Notes: generated by a model not told the origin, from the letters alone. A DNA stretch of 64,000 nt from Paenibacillus elgii NBRC 100335 (GCF_004000865.1 NZ_BIMB01000007.1:62001-126000); one strand, 5' to 3'. Positions 44,648 through 53,361 are shown, counted from the first letter of the stretch. A program made the numbers and translations.

Positions 44648-45469
44648 ATGATGCCGCTTAAACGAACGATTGTCTATTATCTGGGGATAACGCTTGGGAT
44701 TACTTTCATGATGCAAGCGGTGATCGGGGCGGCTTACACCCCCGCAAATATCCTCTTGATGATGTGGGTGCCAGGCATAGCTGCCGTGGTATTCACCTTG
44801 CTCGGCAAGACGCCGCGGCCCGGAACGCTTGGTTTACGATTATGCCGCCCCTATGATTTGATTATGGCAGCTGCAATTCCCGTCCTAACGTTTGTCATTA
44901 CCACCGCAGGCTCGGCTCTATTATTCGAGGGCAGCATCAGATGGGGGGATTACAAGCTTATGGCTATGACGGACAGCTTCACGCTGAATCTCCTCGTCAC
45001 GATCCTCGTGGTCGTAGCTAAATCTTGCCTGTTCGCGCTTGGCGAAGAGTTGGGCTGGAGAGGGTATGCGCAAAGCCGGATGATCGCTTCATTCGGTTCC
45101 GTGAAGGGGATTATGATTCTGGGTGTCGTATGGGGATACTGGCATTTCGGGGTTACCCTCACGGGAGCTACCTTTAAAGGTGCGCCGTTGCTAGGGGCAC
45201 TTGTCTTGATGCCGCTAGCATGCATCGGCATGTCGTTCATATTCGCATGGTTGACTCTGAAGTCAGGCTCTGTATGGCCTGCTGCTGTGGCCCATGGAAT
45301 AACGAATATTCTCTTTGATTTCTCGTTCCTCTTAACCGATTATAAAGGAAGCGCGGCTCTGTACTATACTTGGATTGTCGCGGTGATGTTACTCGTGGGA
45401 GGCATCTTTATGTGCTTGATCCAAAGAATGCGGCCCCCGGTTACGGAAGGCACGAACAGTGCTGCCTGA
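44648..45469 (+). CDS. CPBP-family intramembrane glutamic endopeptidase
   Basis: 273 residues with about eight membrane helices. The CPBP (Rce1/Abi) motifs are clear: E-E-L-G-W-R-G-Y near residue 135, then W-G-Y-W-H-F-G near 162, and a late A-H-G-I-T-N. Such proteases cut substrates within the membrane and occur with bacteriocin immunity or maturation. AGGAGG precedes the ATG. Being in operon with a serine hydrolase and next to a membrane-tethered LuxR-type regulator, it could process one of them; this is conjecture. Confidence 0.9.
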   Translation: MMPLKRTIVYYLGITLGITFMMQAVIGAAYTPANILLMMWVPGIAAVVFTLLGKTPRPGTLGLRLCRPYDLIMAAAIPVLTFVITTAGSALLFEGSIRWGDYKLMAMTDSFTLNLLVTILVVVAKSCLFALGEELGWRGYAQSRMIASFGSVKGIMILGVVWGYWHFGVTLTGATFKGAPLLGALVLMPLACIGMSFIFAWLTLKSGSVWPAAVAHGITNILFDFSFLLTDYKGSAALYYTWIVAVMLLVGGIFMCLIQRMRPPVTEGTNSAA

Positions 45470-45483
45470 TCCCAACCCTCATG

Positions 45484-45526
45484 AAGGATCATCACAAAGA
45501 ATCGGCGATTCTTTGTGATGATCCTT
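45484..45526. terminator. Very long perfect hairpin (20-bp stem, 3-base loop)
   Basis: 45484-45503 pairs perfectly with 45507-45526 around GGC. It lies between convergent genes. There is no T-run, but ends with CTTCTATACTCTT; it likely stops or protects both transcripts. Confidence 0.65.
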
Positions 45527-45534
45527 CTATACTC

Positions 45535-46026
45535 TTAGTATTGGAGATTATAAAATTGGACATCGATCTTGACATCGGTAGTGCCAGAGTAGTACATGAC
45601 ATTTGTGATATCGAGACGATAAAACGTTGATGGTTCAGTTTCAATAGAATCACTATGAAATCCATTTCCTCCAATTGAGTAGTCCTTTATCGGCTCCCAA
45701 TCTCCATTTTTCTTTTTGTAAAGCTGATATTTTAAAAATGCAACGCCACCGAGTACACCCTGTTGATTCACCTCAAATCTAATAGGACCGTCTCCAGGAT
45801 ATAACCAGCTAAATGATCGAGTTTCCCACGGTTTGAGAGTATAACTCCCGCTAGGATCACTGGCCATTGAAAACTTGTTGCTTGTCTCAGGTGTTGCTTT
45901 ACCAACATGAAAATCAGCGGGACTTGTCGAAACAGTCACATCCGCCGCACTGACGGGTACTGCAAAAGTCAAGCATGCAAGAGCCGAAACCATACAAATC
46001 TTTTTAAAAATTTTCAATTTAATCAC
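45535..46026 (-). CDS. Small secreted protein of unknown function
   Basis: 163 residues. A lysine-rich start and hydrophobic stretch ending A-V-P-V-S-A-A-D give a signal peptide cut near residue 28. The mature part is beta-rich with many Ser, Gly and Tyr (S-F-S-W-L-Y-P-G-D-G-P, F-Y-R-L-D-I-T-N), suggesting a small jelly-roll or C2-like fold. No family recognised. AT-rich codon use marks the start of the accessory region. AGGAGTGAT precedes the ATG. It is convergent with the CPBP gene. Confidence 0.8.
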   Translation of the reverse strand: MIKLKIFKKICMVSALACLTFAVPVSAADVTVSTSPADFHVGKATPETSNKFSMASDPSGSYTLKPWETRSFSWLYPGDGPIRFEVNQQGVLGGVAFLKYQLYKKKNGDWEPIKDYSIGGNGFHSDSIETEPSTFYRLDITNVMYYSGTTDVKIDVQFYNLQY

Positions 46027-46566
46027 TCCTATGGAATATAGGTATAATAATACAGTAAAACAATAACATTATATCAATTAAAAGTAAGTATTTGCAATTT
46101 TTGTAGTTTATAAGAAAATAATATTAACCTGCTTGTTTATTGATTTAGTTAATGCAAACGTGGCTTTGAAATCTGCGCGGTGTTCATTGGTCGTACCGGA
46201 GCCATAATTCGTGCGCAATCAGCAATCGCCCGATTCAAAACATCGTTGCATCCTTACCATATAGTTAATTCGTCACTTATGGTACGGTTCAGCTATCAGG
46301 TTAACCGGCGAAAAATACGAAAGGAGCGTGCCTCGGCAGCTCCTTCGTTGTTTTATTAAACGCTTTATTTACTAATGGCATGTCCCGTAGCCTAACCTTT
46401 AGTTCAGCCGCTCTCTGTAACCGATTTTTACCTCGCACGCTCGTCGATCAATAGCCCAGAAGGAATGCCCCACTAGATGTAGAATATTTCCAAGGTAGGG
46501 AGCGAGAAATCTTCCCACCCCTACGTTAATATGAGTTGAATCCTATAGGAACCGAGGACACGACTA
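46027..46566. other. 540-bp intergenic region with orphan terminator and a possible gene remnant
   Basis: A reverse frame at 46149-46247 encodes about 32 higher-GC residues (N-R-A-I-A-D-C-A-R-I-M-A-P-V-R-P to a stop) without a start and may be the tail of a lost gene. A hairpin AAGGAGC-n11-GCTCCTT with TTGTTTT (46321-46354) looks like a forward terminator with no gene in front of it. The rest, with the leader of the next gene, shows nothing definite. Confidence 0.35.
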
Positions 46567-47640
46567 ATGAAGCTTCAATTACTATATAACGAATATCTGA
46601 ATCTAAAATTCAACAGAGGATTACCGTCCGTTCAAACGGACTGCTTTGAATACAGCCTTTGTGAAGACGATAGCGCAGAATTATTCTTTATCGGTCATGA
46701 GAATGAGTCGTTTATCGAGTGGACGGATGAATTACAACCACAAGATCCCAATTACATCGCAAACCCGGACTGGAAGCCTGTGCTCTCGGCTTTTTTTGAA
46801 CATCTGGATGTCTATGATGAACTGATTCTCTATTATCTGTTGTTTACGATCAACAAGACGATGTCCATTATCAAGATCAATCCGTACAATGCCATGAATG
46901 ATTTTATGAAGAACTATTGTTTTTTTCAGTTAGCTCAATTGACGGATACTACCAGCTTGAACGATGAACAGAAACAGCAATTACGAGACTTTTTCTTCTT
47001 TTTCTATCTTTATACTCATCCGGTGAATGAGGAGACCCTCTACTCCTTTTCATTCCGCGGGCAAGATCTGGTTCATACGAAAACCAATATCCATATGGAG
47101 CATTATTTCTCTGTATACCACGATTACTACAGTGAGCATCTCGACAAGCATAGAGATAAATTAGTCATCGCACCCCATGAAATAAACGCCTGCAAACATC
47201 TCACGCTGGAGCTGTTAAAGGCAATAGAGGGAAAATCGCCCAAGCTGGCCATGCCTCCGGAAGAAGGATTGGAAGATGTATTACGGCTGATCAATGACGT
47301 CGATTATTTGATCCATAGCTACGCCGAGAATAAAACAACGGTATTTGGGATGATGAGAGACTTTCTCTCTGACCAACGCTCTAACCCTTATCGCGAACAT
47401 GGTTTCCGTACGCTGCTTCAGAATTATGTCTGTTATATCCTTTATTTTAAATTTGATGAAATTCATGATTTGGTGGATTACTTTAAAGGCACTCCGTCAT
47501 GGTGCGAAACGATCATCAATAAAATCTTTACGGATGCCATCTTCATTCAGAAGATTATGAGGCAGAACCGTATAGATATAACCGAGTATGGAAATGTAGT
47601 CGAATTCTTCGACGAGGAGGCCCGAAGGATCTATCTGTGA
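46567..47640 (+). CDS. Hypothetical cytoplasmic protein
   Basis: 357 residues, acidic and aromatic-rich, predicted mostly alpha-helical (F-F-F-F-F-Y-L-Y-T near 140 inside a helix run). No signal peptide, membrane span, or recognised motif. The GAACCGAGG-like site before the ATG is weak. It stands alone between the orphan terminator and the ABC/TCS block on the opposite strand. I could not assign a family. A complete, uninterrupted frame and normal composition make it a real gene. Confidence 0.75.
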   Translation: MKLQLLYNEYLNLKFNRGLPSVQTDCFEYSLCEDDSAELFFIGHENESFIEWTDELQPQDPNYIANPDWKPVLSAFFEHLDVYDELILYYLLFTINKTMSIIKINPYNAMNDFMKNYCFFQLAQLTDTTSLNDEQKQQLRDFFFFFYLYTHPVNEETLYSFSFRGQDLVHTKTNIHMEHYFSVYHDYYSEHLDKHRDKLVIAPHEINACKHLTLELLKAIEGKSPKLAMPPEEGLEDVLRLINDVDYLIHSYAENKTTVFGMMRDFLSDQRSNPYREHGFRTLLQNYVCYILYFKFDEIHDLVDYFKGTPSWCETIINKIFTDAIFIQKIMRQNRIDITEYGNVVEFFDEEARRIYL

Positions 47641-47667
47641 TCTAAAATTTCGCCGTCACTTTACACG

Positions 47668-47769
47668 CTACCACCAAGAAACAGTCAATGAAAGAGTTAT
47701 ATTAATCATGATTAAAATTGCGGCAATGAAAATTAGAAAATAAACCGTATTCCTTTTGTTGTTTCCCAT
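47668..47769 (-). CDS. 33-residue single-span membrane peptide
   Basis: Reverse strand ATG 47769 to TAG 47668. Sequence begins MGNNKRNTVYF and continues through a ~20-residue hydrophobic helix ending S-L-T-V-S-W-W: a positively charged start, one membrane span, a Trp-Trp end. GGAGGTG lies 12-14 bases upstream, slightly far. It follows the ABC permease by 36 bp on the same strand, so it is probably the last gene of the kinase-regulator-ABC operon, and could be a permease accessory or stress peptide. Confidence 0.55.
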   Translation of the reverse strand: MGNNKRNTVYFLIFIAAILIMINITLSLTVSWW

Positions 47770-47805
47770 AATGATTTGGTACACCTCCGTTAAACCGATA
47801 TTGTC

Positions 47806-48486
47806 TTAACCAACGTCTTCGTATTTCAGTGTCTTCAAGGTTGGGATGAGAAACAAGAGCGATAATATCGTCATGATCCCGACCGAGATCAATCGGAAAA
47901 GGACATTTTCTCCCGTCTCACCACCCCCGAATGGAGAAATGAGCAGGATACAAGCAAGGACCTTAAGCAGCGTGGATCGCCGTACAATTGAAAAGTAACT
48001 GTAAACGATCGATCCCGCTGTATGGGTCACGCTAAAGACGATTATTAATAAAACAAAGGTTAACCCATGCCCGAATGTGAACGGTTCGGTCACACTAACA
48101 TGAAAAATATTTACAATCGAAATGGCGATCAAGGGAAACAAAGCAGAACATACTGTTGCAAACAAGGCATACACGAACATGACGGCCATCTTCCCGTAGT
48201 AGAGTCGAGAGCGGGCGAGCGGATACATGAGCATGACATTCATTGTTTTCTGTTCATATTCCTGCGTGAAGATTTCTCCTGAAAGGACGCACAGGAAAAT
48301 CTGCGTTACGAAGGCGGATAAGATGAAGCTAACCACAAAGATGGTGTTCCAATCATTCATGCCAGTTTCCAATAGCAAAAAGATAGGAACCATCAGTCCT
48401 GCGACTACCAACGAAGCTCCAATAATGCCAAATATTCGTCCTCGATGCTTAAGCTTCATAAGCTCGCATTGAATAACAACTCCCAT
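47806..48486 (-). CDS. ABC transporter permease (ABC-2 type)
   Basis: 226 residues with six membrane helices; the E-L-M-K-L-K-H-R start and Q-E-Y-E-Q-K-T-M-N near 75 are typical of lantibiotic/bacitracin-immunity-type permeases. It starts 1 bp after the ATPase stop and works with it. Export or membrane removal of an antimicrobial peptide is the usual role in this setting with a dedicated two-component system. Confidence 0.9.
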   Translation of the reverse strand: MGVVIQCELMKLKHRGRIFGIIGASLVVAGLMVPIFLLLETGMNDWNTIFVVSFILSAFVTQIFLCVLSGEIFTQEYEQKTMNVMLMYPLARSRLYYGKMAVMFVYALFATVCSALFPLIAISIVNIFHVSVTEPFTFGHGLTFVLLIIVFSVTHTAGSIVYSYFSIVRRSTLLKVLACILLISPFGGGETGENVLFRLISVGIMTILSLLFLIPTLKTLKYEDVG

Positions 48487-48487
48487 G

Positions 48488-49417
48488 CTAGTTCTCCTCC
48501 CCTGTATTATTTTTGCCTATCATCGCAAAGAAATAATCCTCCAGCGTATCTTGCTTCGTCACCATGGATCGCACCTCCACTCCTTCGCTCGAGAGCAATC
48601 CATTGATTTTGCCGCCTTCATTTAAACGTTCATAGATGCGAATCGTATGAGGATCAACGACCGTGAAATTAGATAAACCAAGCTTCTCATGTAACAGAAA
48701 GGCGGCTTTTTGCCCGTCGTCCACCGTAAATTCGATGCTTTGGCGGTTCATTTCCGAAATCATTTTATAGGAAAGCTCGTTCAACATTCTCCCTCGGTGA
48801 ATAATCCCGACCGTCGATGCCATATGCTCCAGCTCGCTTAGGATATGGCTGGAAATCACAATCGTCAACCCTCTCTGTTTGGCCAAGTCGATGAGTAAAC
48901 TGCGTATTTCCTTTATTCCCCCCGGATCGAGGCCGTTGATCGGCTCATCCAGCAGCAACAGAGAGGGACGTGTCATAATCGCACGGGCAAGCCCCAGCCG
49001 CTGCTTCATGCCCAAGGAGAACGTTGAGACCGGATTGTCACTGCTAAAAGTCAAATCGACCTGCTTCAATGCATGATCAATACAACCTTTCTCCTCATAG
49101 CCACTTAGCTTTTTATGGATCTCTAGATTTTGACGAGCGGACAGCCTGTCGTAGAAGCTGGGATATTCGATGATGCTGCCGATGTTCTGTAAATATTCGT
49201 AAGATTGGGGTTGAATGGTCTTCCCAAATACTTCAATGCGGCCTGAGGTGGGTTTCCACAGATTGGCGATCATCTTGAGCGTGCTTGTTTTACCGGAACC
49301 GTTACCGCCCAAAAAAGCGTAGATTTCTCCGGCTTTTACATTCATATTGAGATTGTCGACAATCGTATGTCCCCCGACTCGCTTACTCAAGTTGTAAGTT
49401 TGTATCGCGTATGCCAT
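48488..49417 (-). CDS. ABC transporter ATP-binding protein (BcrA-like)
   Basis: 309 residues from the ATG at 49417, seven bases after GGGAG. Walker A G-G-N-G-S-G-K-T-S-T, signature F-S-L-G-M-K-Q-R-L-G-L-A-R, Walker B L-L-L-L-D-E-P-I-N-G-L-D-P-G, and the switch H (I-S-S-H-I-L-S-E-L) are all intact. The ~80-residue C-terminal extension is that of bacitracin/lantibiotic immunity ATPases. It sits downstream of the histidine kinase and next to its permease. Confidence 0.95.
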   Translation of the reverse strand: MAYAIQTYNLSKRVGGHTIVDNLNMNVKAGEIYAFLGGNGSGKTSTLKMIANLWKPTSGRIEVFGKTIQPQSYEYLQNIGSIIEYPSFYDRLSARQNLEIHKKLSGYEEKGCIDHALKQVDLTFSSDNPVSTFSLGMKQRLGLARAIMTRPSLLLLDEPINGLDPGGIKEIRSLLIDLAKQRGLTIVISSHILSELEHMASTVGIIHRGRMLNELSYKMISEMNRQSIEFTVDDGQKAAFLLHEKLGLSNFTVVDPHTIRIYERLNEGGKINGLLSSEGVEVRSMVTKQDTLEDYFFAMIGKNNTGEEN

Positions 49418-49499
49418 CACTCTTCTCCCTTCGAGTTTCTCACCTCTACATGATAAAAGACAGATCTGTAAAAGCTCTGTCTTAATTCATACATATTCC

Positions 49500-50423
49500 T
49501 TACTTTCTCAAATAAAAGCGAAAGCAGGTCTTCTCGTAAGGAAGACTCTGCGCCTCAATCTCTCCCCCCATTTTCTCCACTAGAACCTTCACGATGGCGA
49601 GGCCCAACCCGCTTCCTTCCAAATCTCTGCTGCGCGATTCTTCCAAGGTATACAAACGCTGAAAAATTCGGGTGACCTGTGTATGCGGAATGCCTCTACC
49701 GTTATCCCAGATCTCGATGTATACCTTATCGTTCTCGTCGGTAACGGTAAACCCGATGGTATCCCCATCTGCGCCATATTTGATGGCATTGCTGATCAGA
49801 TTGCTTAAAATACGGTTGAGTGCTTCCCGGTTCGTTAGCGCATAACAGTCTTCTTCGGGAAGGCGAATGTCAACCTTGCGCTCCAATCCCGTAATGATAT
49901 CGTGATAGGCCAATATATTTTCCCGTACAACCTCCGATACATTGTGCTTCGAAAGTTTTATCTGCACATCCCCCGATTCCAGCTTCGACAGGGAGAAAAA
50001 ATCATTCATCATATCAATGAGCTCTTTTGTTTTGCTTTCTACTTTGATAAGATAGGCTTTTGCCTGATCGCTGTTCAAATTGGTATTGGCGGTCAGTGCA
50101 TTAATATATCCAAGTATGATCGTCATCGGTGTACGCAGATCATGCGAAACGTTAGATAACATTTTGCCCATCTCATCCCGCGTCTCCGCTTCACGGATGC
50201 GGTAGTTTTCATGTTCCCCTAGAAGATGGTTGATATTTTCAATCAATTGACGGCAATTCGGATCATTTGTCACCAATCTGACCCTGGAATGCACCGAATC
50301 TTGCGAATAATTTCCAATTGATTTTGCGATTTGGCGGATGTGCTGATTCTTGAATCTCAATTGGAGAAGAACATAGATAAGGATGAGCAGCAACACAATG
50401 CATAGCCCGGAAAGCATATACAT
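49500..50423 (-). CDS. Sensor histidine kinase (OmpR-partner type)
   Basis: 307 residues from the ATG at 50423, which overlaps the regulator stop (TAATG) and follows GGGAG; an upstream in-frame start lies inside the regulator gene. One N-terminal membrane helix (M-L-S-G-L-C-I-V-L-L-L-I-L-I-Y-V-L-L), a short linker with no extracellular domain, HisKA with S-H-D-L-R-T-P-M, and HATPase (N-L-I-S-N-A-I-K-Y, D-N-G-R-G-I, G-S-G-L-G-L-A). Lacking an outer sensor, it may sense through the ABC transporter or within the membrane. Confidence 0.93.
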   Translation of the reverse strand: MYMLSGLCIVLLLILIYVLLQLRFKNQHIRQIAKSIGNYSQDSVHSRVRLVTNDPNCRQLIENINHLLGEHENYRIREAETRDEMGKMLSNVSHDLRTPMTIILGYINALTANTNLNSDQAKAYLIKVESKTKELIDMMNDFFSLSKLESGDVQIKLSKHNVSEVVRENILAYHDIITGLERKVDIRLPEEDCYALTNREALNRILSNLISNAIKYGADGDTIGFTVTDENDKVYIEIWDNGRGIPHTQVTRIFQRLYTLEESRSRDLEGSGLGLAIVKVLVEKMGGEIEAQSLPYEKTCFRFYLRK

Positions 50424-51112
50424 TATGCCGGATCTCCCATCTTGTATCCGATTCCCCATACCGTCTTAATAATCCGCGGCTCAGCAGGATCATCTTCAAT
50501 CTTATCGCGCAGACGGCTGATATGTACCATTACCGTATTGTCGTCCCCAACAAATTCCTCCATCCATACACTCGAATAGATCTGTGCTTTCGTAAAGACT
50601 TTTTTGGGATAGGTGAAAAATAGCTTAAGGATCTCGAACTCTTTGGCGGTAAGATTGATCTTCCGGTCTGGCTTGATTAGCGAATAGTCTTCCATGTTTA
50701 ATTCCAGGTTCCCTAAACGTATGATCGTTTCTTGAGGTGGTGAATGGCGGTAACTGGCCCTTCGCAGCAGAGCATGTATCCGTGCGGTTAACTCGCCCAT
50801 CGAAAACGGCTTTGTTATGTAGTCGTCCGCACCCAATTCGAGACCGAGAATCTTATCCGTTTCCGAATCCTTAGCCGATATAATGAGCAATGGCACCAAA
50901 CAACGCTCTCTAATATGGGCCATCACTTTCTTACCGTTTAACTTCGGCAGCATCATATCTAATAAAATGAGATCAAACTCACGCTTGTTGAAGGTAGACA
51001 AGGCTTCCTCACCGTCGGCTGCTTCGACAACATCGAAGTTCTCTACCTTTAAATGATTGACAATCATCTCACGAATCTCCGCATCATCTTCTACTACCAA
51101 TATTGTGGACAA
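50423..51112 (-). CDS. OmpR-family response regulator
   Basis: About 229 residues. Receiver with V-V-E-D-D-A-E and phospho-site D in L-I-L-L-D-M-M-L-P (about residue 50), then a winged helix (L-T-A-K-E-F-E-I-L, V-M-V-H-I-S-R-L-R-D-K-I-E). The TTG at 51112 lies eight bases after AGGAGG, whereas the in-frame GTG at 51121 is fused to that site, so TTG is preferred. With the kinase and ABC genes it forms an operon read right to left. Confidence 0.92.
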   Translation of the reverse strand: MSTILVVEDDAEIREMIVNHLKVENFDVVEAADGEEALSTFNKREFDLILLDMMLPKLNGKKVMAHIRERCLVPLLIISAKDSETDKILGLELGADDYITKPFSMGELTARIHALLRRASYRHSPPQETIIRLGNLELNMEDYSLIKPDRKINLTAKEFEILKLFFTYPKKVFTKAQIYSSVWMEEFVGDDNTVMVHISRLRDKIEDDPAEPRIIKTVWGIGYKMGDPA

Positions 51113-51159
51113 ATCTTTCACCTCCTGATTATACTAATCGCAGTTCTACTTCCAACATG

Positions 51160-52203
51160 TTAATCCATCATATGAAGAATGGCTTTGTTTACACATGCTT
51201 TGGCTAAATCTACAGCTGTCTTCCCGTCTCGATCTGTAGCATGAATGTCCGCGCCATATGCTAACAGCAGCTCAATCGCGGCAACATTTTCCCTCCTAAT
51301 CGCTCGATGCAAGGCGGTTTGTTTATAATCATTTCTACATTCAAGATTAGCTCCGTGATCCAGCAGGAATTTGATCCCCACAATGTTATTGAAATCCGCA
51401 AAGCTATGTAGAGGAGGGAATGACTTCTTTTCCTGGTTCACATCACAGCCCAACCTTAGAATATCTTCCAGCAGAGCTTCGTCTCTACAATGAAGAGCAA
51501 TCCCGAAGCCCTTCTTATTCACCTCTTTTTGATAAACATCCGGAAATTCCAGACGAATATAATTCACAATATCGCTTGAGTGTTTAAAAGCAATTTCAAG
51601 CGGCGTTTGAGTCAGAGAACGTTTACCTACGTTTGCCCCCTTCTCGGCCACTAATCTAAATGCCTCCAAATTATTGTGTTTGCTGCAAAACTGCAATGAA
51701 GTGCCGCGATACTTAAGAACTTTGTCCAAATCGGATTTGCTCGCGCGAGTGACCAGCTCTTTAATTTTCTCCATGTCATTCATATAACACGCAAACACCA
51801 ATGTATTCTTTATTTTTTCTGCTTTTAACGATTGCTGTAAGACTTCTTTTCTTTCCTCTTCCTTTGGTTCCAAGCCATATCTCTGGTGAATGATTAATTC
51901 AAAGGCATCCGTATCAAAAAGCTCAGGATTCGTATCGTTCACAAGGCCATGCTCAACTAATTTGCCAGCGTCGACTTTGATACAAAGAATGCCCTTTCCC
52001 AGCATGAGTTCCTCAATTTCGTTCATATATTTATCAAAAAGAGCGATCGTGGTGTGACCATCATAGGAAACTTCATTTTCGAAAATGGGAAAGTATCCGC
52101 TCGTAAACGAATTCTCCGTGCCTAAAATTAAATAGGTATACGTTTTTTCACTTAGCATAGGTTCGTTGATAATCGCGTCTATTAAATCAGCAAGGTTGTT
52201 CAT
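51160..52203 (-). CDS. Ankyrin-repeat protein
   Basis: 347 residues. The last ~200 residues hold ankyrin units, clearest at K-S-F-P-P-L-H-S-F-A-D, G-I-K-F-L-L-D-H-G-A-N-L-E-C-R-N, Q-T-A-L-H-R-A-I-R-R-E-N and I-E-L-L-L-A-Y-G-A-D-I-H-A-T-D-R-D-G-K-T-A. The first ~120 residues form an unassigned alpha/beta domain with a G-Y-F-P-I-F-E segment reminiscent of SseB-like N-domains. No secretion signal, so cytoplasmic protein binding is likely. It is directly upstream of the response regulator on the same strand (47 bp) and may be co-transcribed. Confidence 0.85.
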   Translation of the reverse strand: MNNLADLIDAIINEPMLSEKTYTYLILGTENSFTSGYFPIFENEVSYDGHTTIALFDKYMNEIEELMLGKGILCIKVDAGKLVEHGLVNDTNPELFDTDAFELIIHQRYGLEPKEEERKEVLQQSLKAEKIKNTLVFACYMNDMEKIKELVTRASKSDLDKVLKYRGTSLQFCSKHNNLEAFRLVAEKGANVGKRSLTQTPLEIAFKHSSDIVNYIRLEFPDVYQKEVNKKGFGIALHCRDEALLEDILRLGCDVNQEKKSFPPLHSFADFNNIVGIKFLLDHGANLECRNDYKQTALHRAIRRENVAAIELLLAYGADIHATDRDGKTAVDLAKACVNKAILHMMD

Positions 52204-52233
52204 CTATTTCGGCCTCCATGTCTTTTCACGATT

Positions 52234-52605
52234 TTAAGCATTTTGGGAGCATTCCGAGCAGGAGGACTTCCATTCGCGTTGATGGATATATTGCTCGCCC
52301 CACTCGCCCAATTGGTCTAATATGGATTTCAACGACAATCCTAATTCACTCAATTCATAGACCACTTTCGGCGGCACTTCATTATATACCGTTCTTATGA
52401 TGATGCCGTCTTCCTCCAGCTCCCGAAGCTGCTGAGTTAACACTTTTTGTGTAATCTCGGGAATGGCCTTTTTTAATTCACTCGTTCTCTTCGGCCCGGG
52501 GCCGCAGTTTAAATGACATAAAATCAGCAGTTTCCATTTCCCCCCTAACACCTCCAATGTCGCTTCTGCGGGGATGTTAAACGTCCGTGTTGCCTGCCTT
52601 TCCAT
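52234..52605 (-). CDS. HxlR-family transcriptional regulator
   Basis: 123 residues. HxlR winged-helix motifs: E-V-L-G-G-K-W-K-L-L-I-L-C-H-L, then R-T-S-E-L-K-K-A-I-P-E-I-T-Q-K-V-L-T-Q-Q-L-R-E-L-E-E-D-G. A Cys in L-C-H-L and C-terminal S-C-S-E-C-S could sense thiol-reactive compounds, as in YodB/CatR. It is divergent from a quinone-reductase-like gene, and tandem repeats in the gap are likely operators. Starts at ATG 52605 after AGAGGATG. Confidence 0.92.
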   Translation of the reverse strand: MERQATRTFNIPAEATLEVLGGKWKLLILCHLNCGPGPKRTSELKKAIPEITQKVLTQQLRELEEDGIIIRTVYNEVPPKVVYELSELGLSLKSILDQLGEWGEQYIHQREWKSSCSECSQNA

Positions 52606-52640
52606 GGGTTAACCATCCTCTCGTCGGTCCTTGGGTATAG

Positions 52641-52678
52641 TTACTTTTTGGTTCCTATATTACTTTTTGGTGCTTATA
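52641..52678. promoter_or_regulatory. Tandem 19-bp direct repeats, likely HxlR operators
   Basis: TTACTTTTTGGTTCCTATA (52641-52659) is followed at once by TTACTTTTTGGTGCTTATA (52660-52678), 17 of 19 identical. Tandem sites suit HxlR-type dimers. They lie between the HxlR and oxidoreductase starts. Confidence 0.72.
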
Positions 52679-52776
52679 GAACATAAAAGTGCGTTCTTCC
52701 CTTTTTTTCCTGCATAAGAGATAATTTCATCGTACCTCATTCGAAGGTAAAAGTTGAGAGATGGAAGGTGAACTCG

Positions 52777-53361
52777 ATGAAAATCTTGACCGTTGTATCG
52801 CACCCCAGGGTGAATTCCTTGACTTTTTCTGTTGCAGACAGGTTTCTACAGGGACTCGCTGATGCGGGCCACGAAACGGAGATGCTGGATCTGCATCGCA
52901 GCGGCTTTAATCCCGTGTTGTGGGAAGCGGATGAACCCGATTGGTCGTCCGATCACAAGATCTATTCGCCTGAGGTTGAGGCCGAAATCGAACGAATGAA
53001 GAAGTACGATGCACTCGCCTATATTTTCCCGATCTGGTGGTTCAATTTGCCTGCCATGCTCAAGGGATATATCGACCGGGTATGGAACAATGGTTTTGCG
53101 TACGGCTCCAATAAATTGCATCATAAACAAGTACTGTGGCTTGGTTTGGCAGCGGCTCCGAAAGAACTCTTCGAGAAGAGACAATACGATAAGATGCTGT
53201 CCCAACATCTGAACGTCGGAATCGCCAATTACTGCGGAATCTCGAATAGTAAGGTTGAGATATTATACGATACCTTGGATTCAAGGCCGGAAATTTTTGA
53301 GAATCTCCTGATGCGAGCTTACCATCTGGGACTCTATTATGACAACGATTCAAGGGTGTAA
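52777..53361 (+). CDS. NAD(P)H-dependent flavodoxin-like oxidoreductase (quinone reductase type)
   Basis: 194 residues from the ATG at 52777, eight bases after GGAAGG. The flavodoxin-like fold 2 is seen as V-V-S-H-P-R-V-N-S-L-T-F (FMN phosphate loop), F-P-I-W-W-F-N-L-P-A-M-L-K-G-Y-I-D-R-V near residue 90, a strong KefF/NQO1/MdaB signature. It should reduce quinones, azo or nitro compounds by two electrons. The divergent HxlR regulator probably induces it upon electrophile stress. A hairpin follows at 53414-53452. Confidence 0.92.
   Translation: MKILTVVSHPRVNSLTFSVADRFLQGLADAGHETEMLDLHRSGFNPVLWEADEPDWSSDHKIYSPEVEAEIERMKKYDALAYIFPIWWFNLPAMLKGYIDRVWNNGFAYGSNKLHHKQVLWLGLAAAPKELFEKRQYDKMLSQHLNVGIANYCGISNSKVEILYDTLDSRPEIFENLLMRAYHLGLYYDNDSRV

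Noticed and set aside
46027..46566. Riboswitch or structured RNA in the long gap
   Set aside because: Apart from one terminator-like hairpin no conserved riboswitch elements or alternating stems could be recognised.
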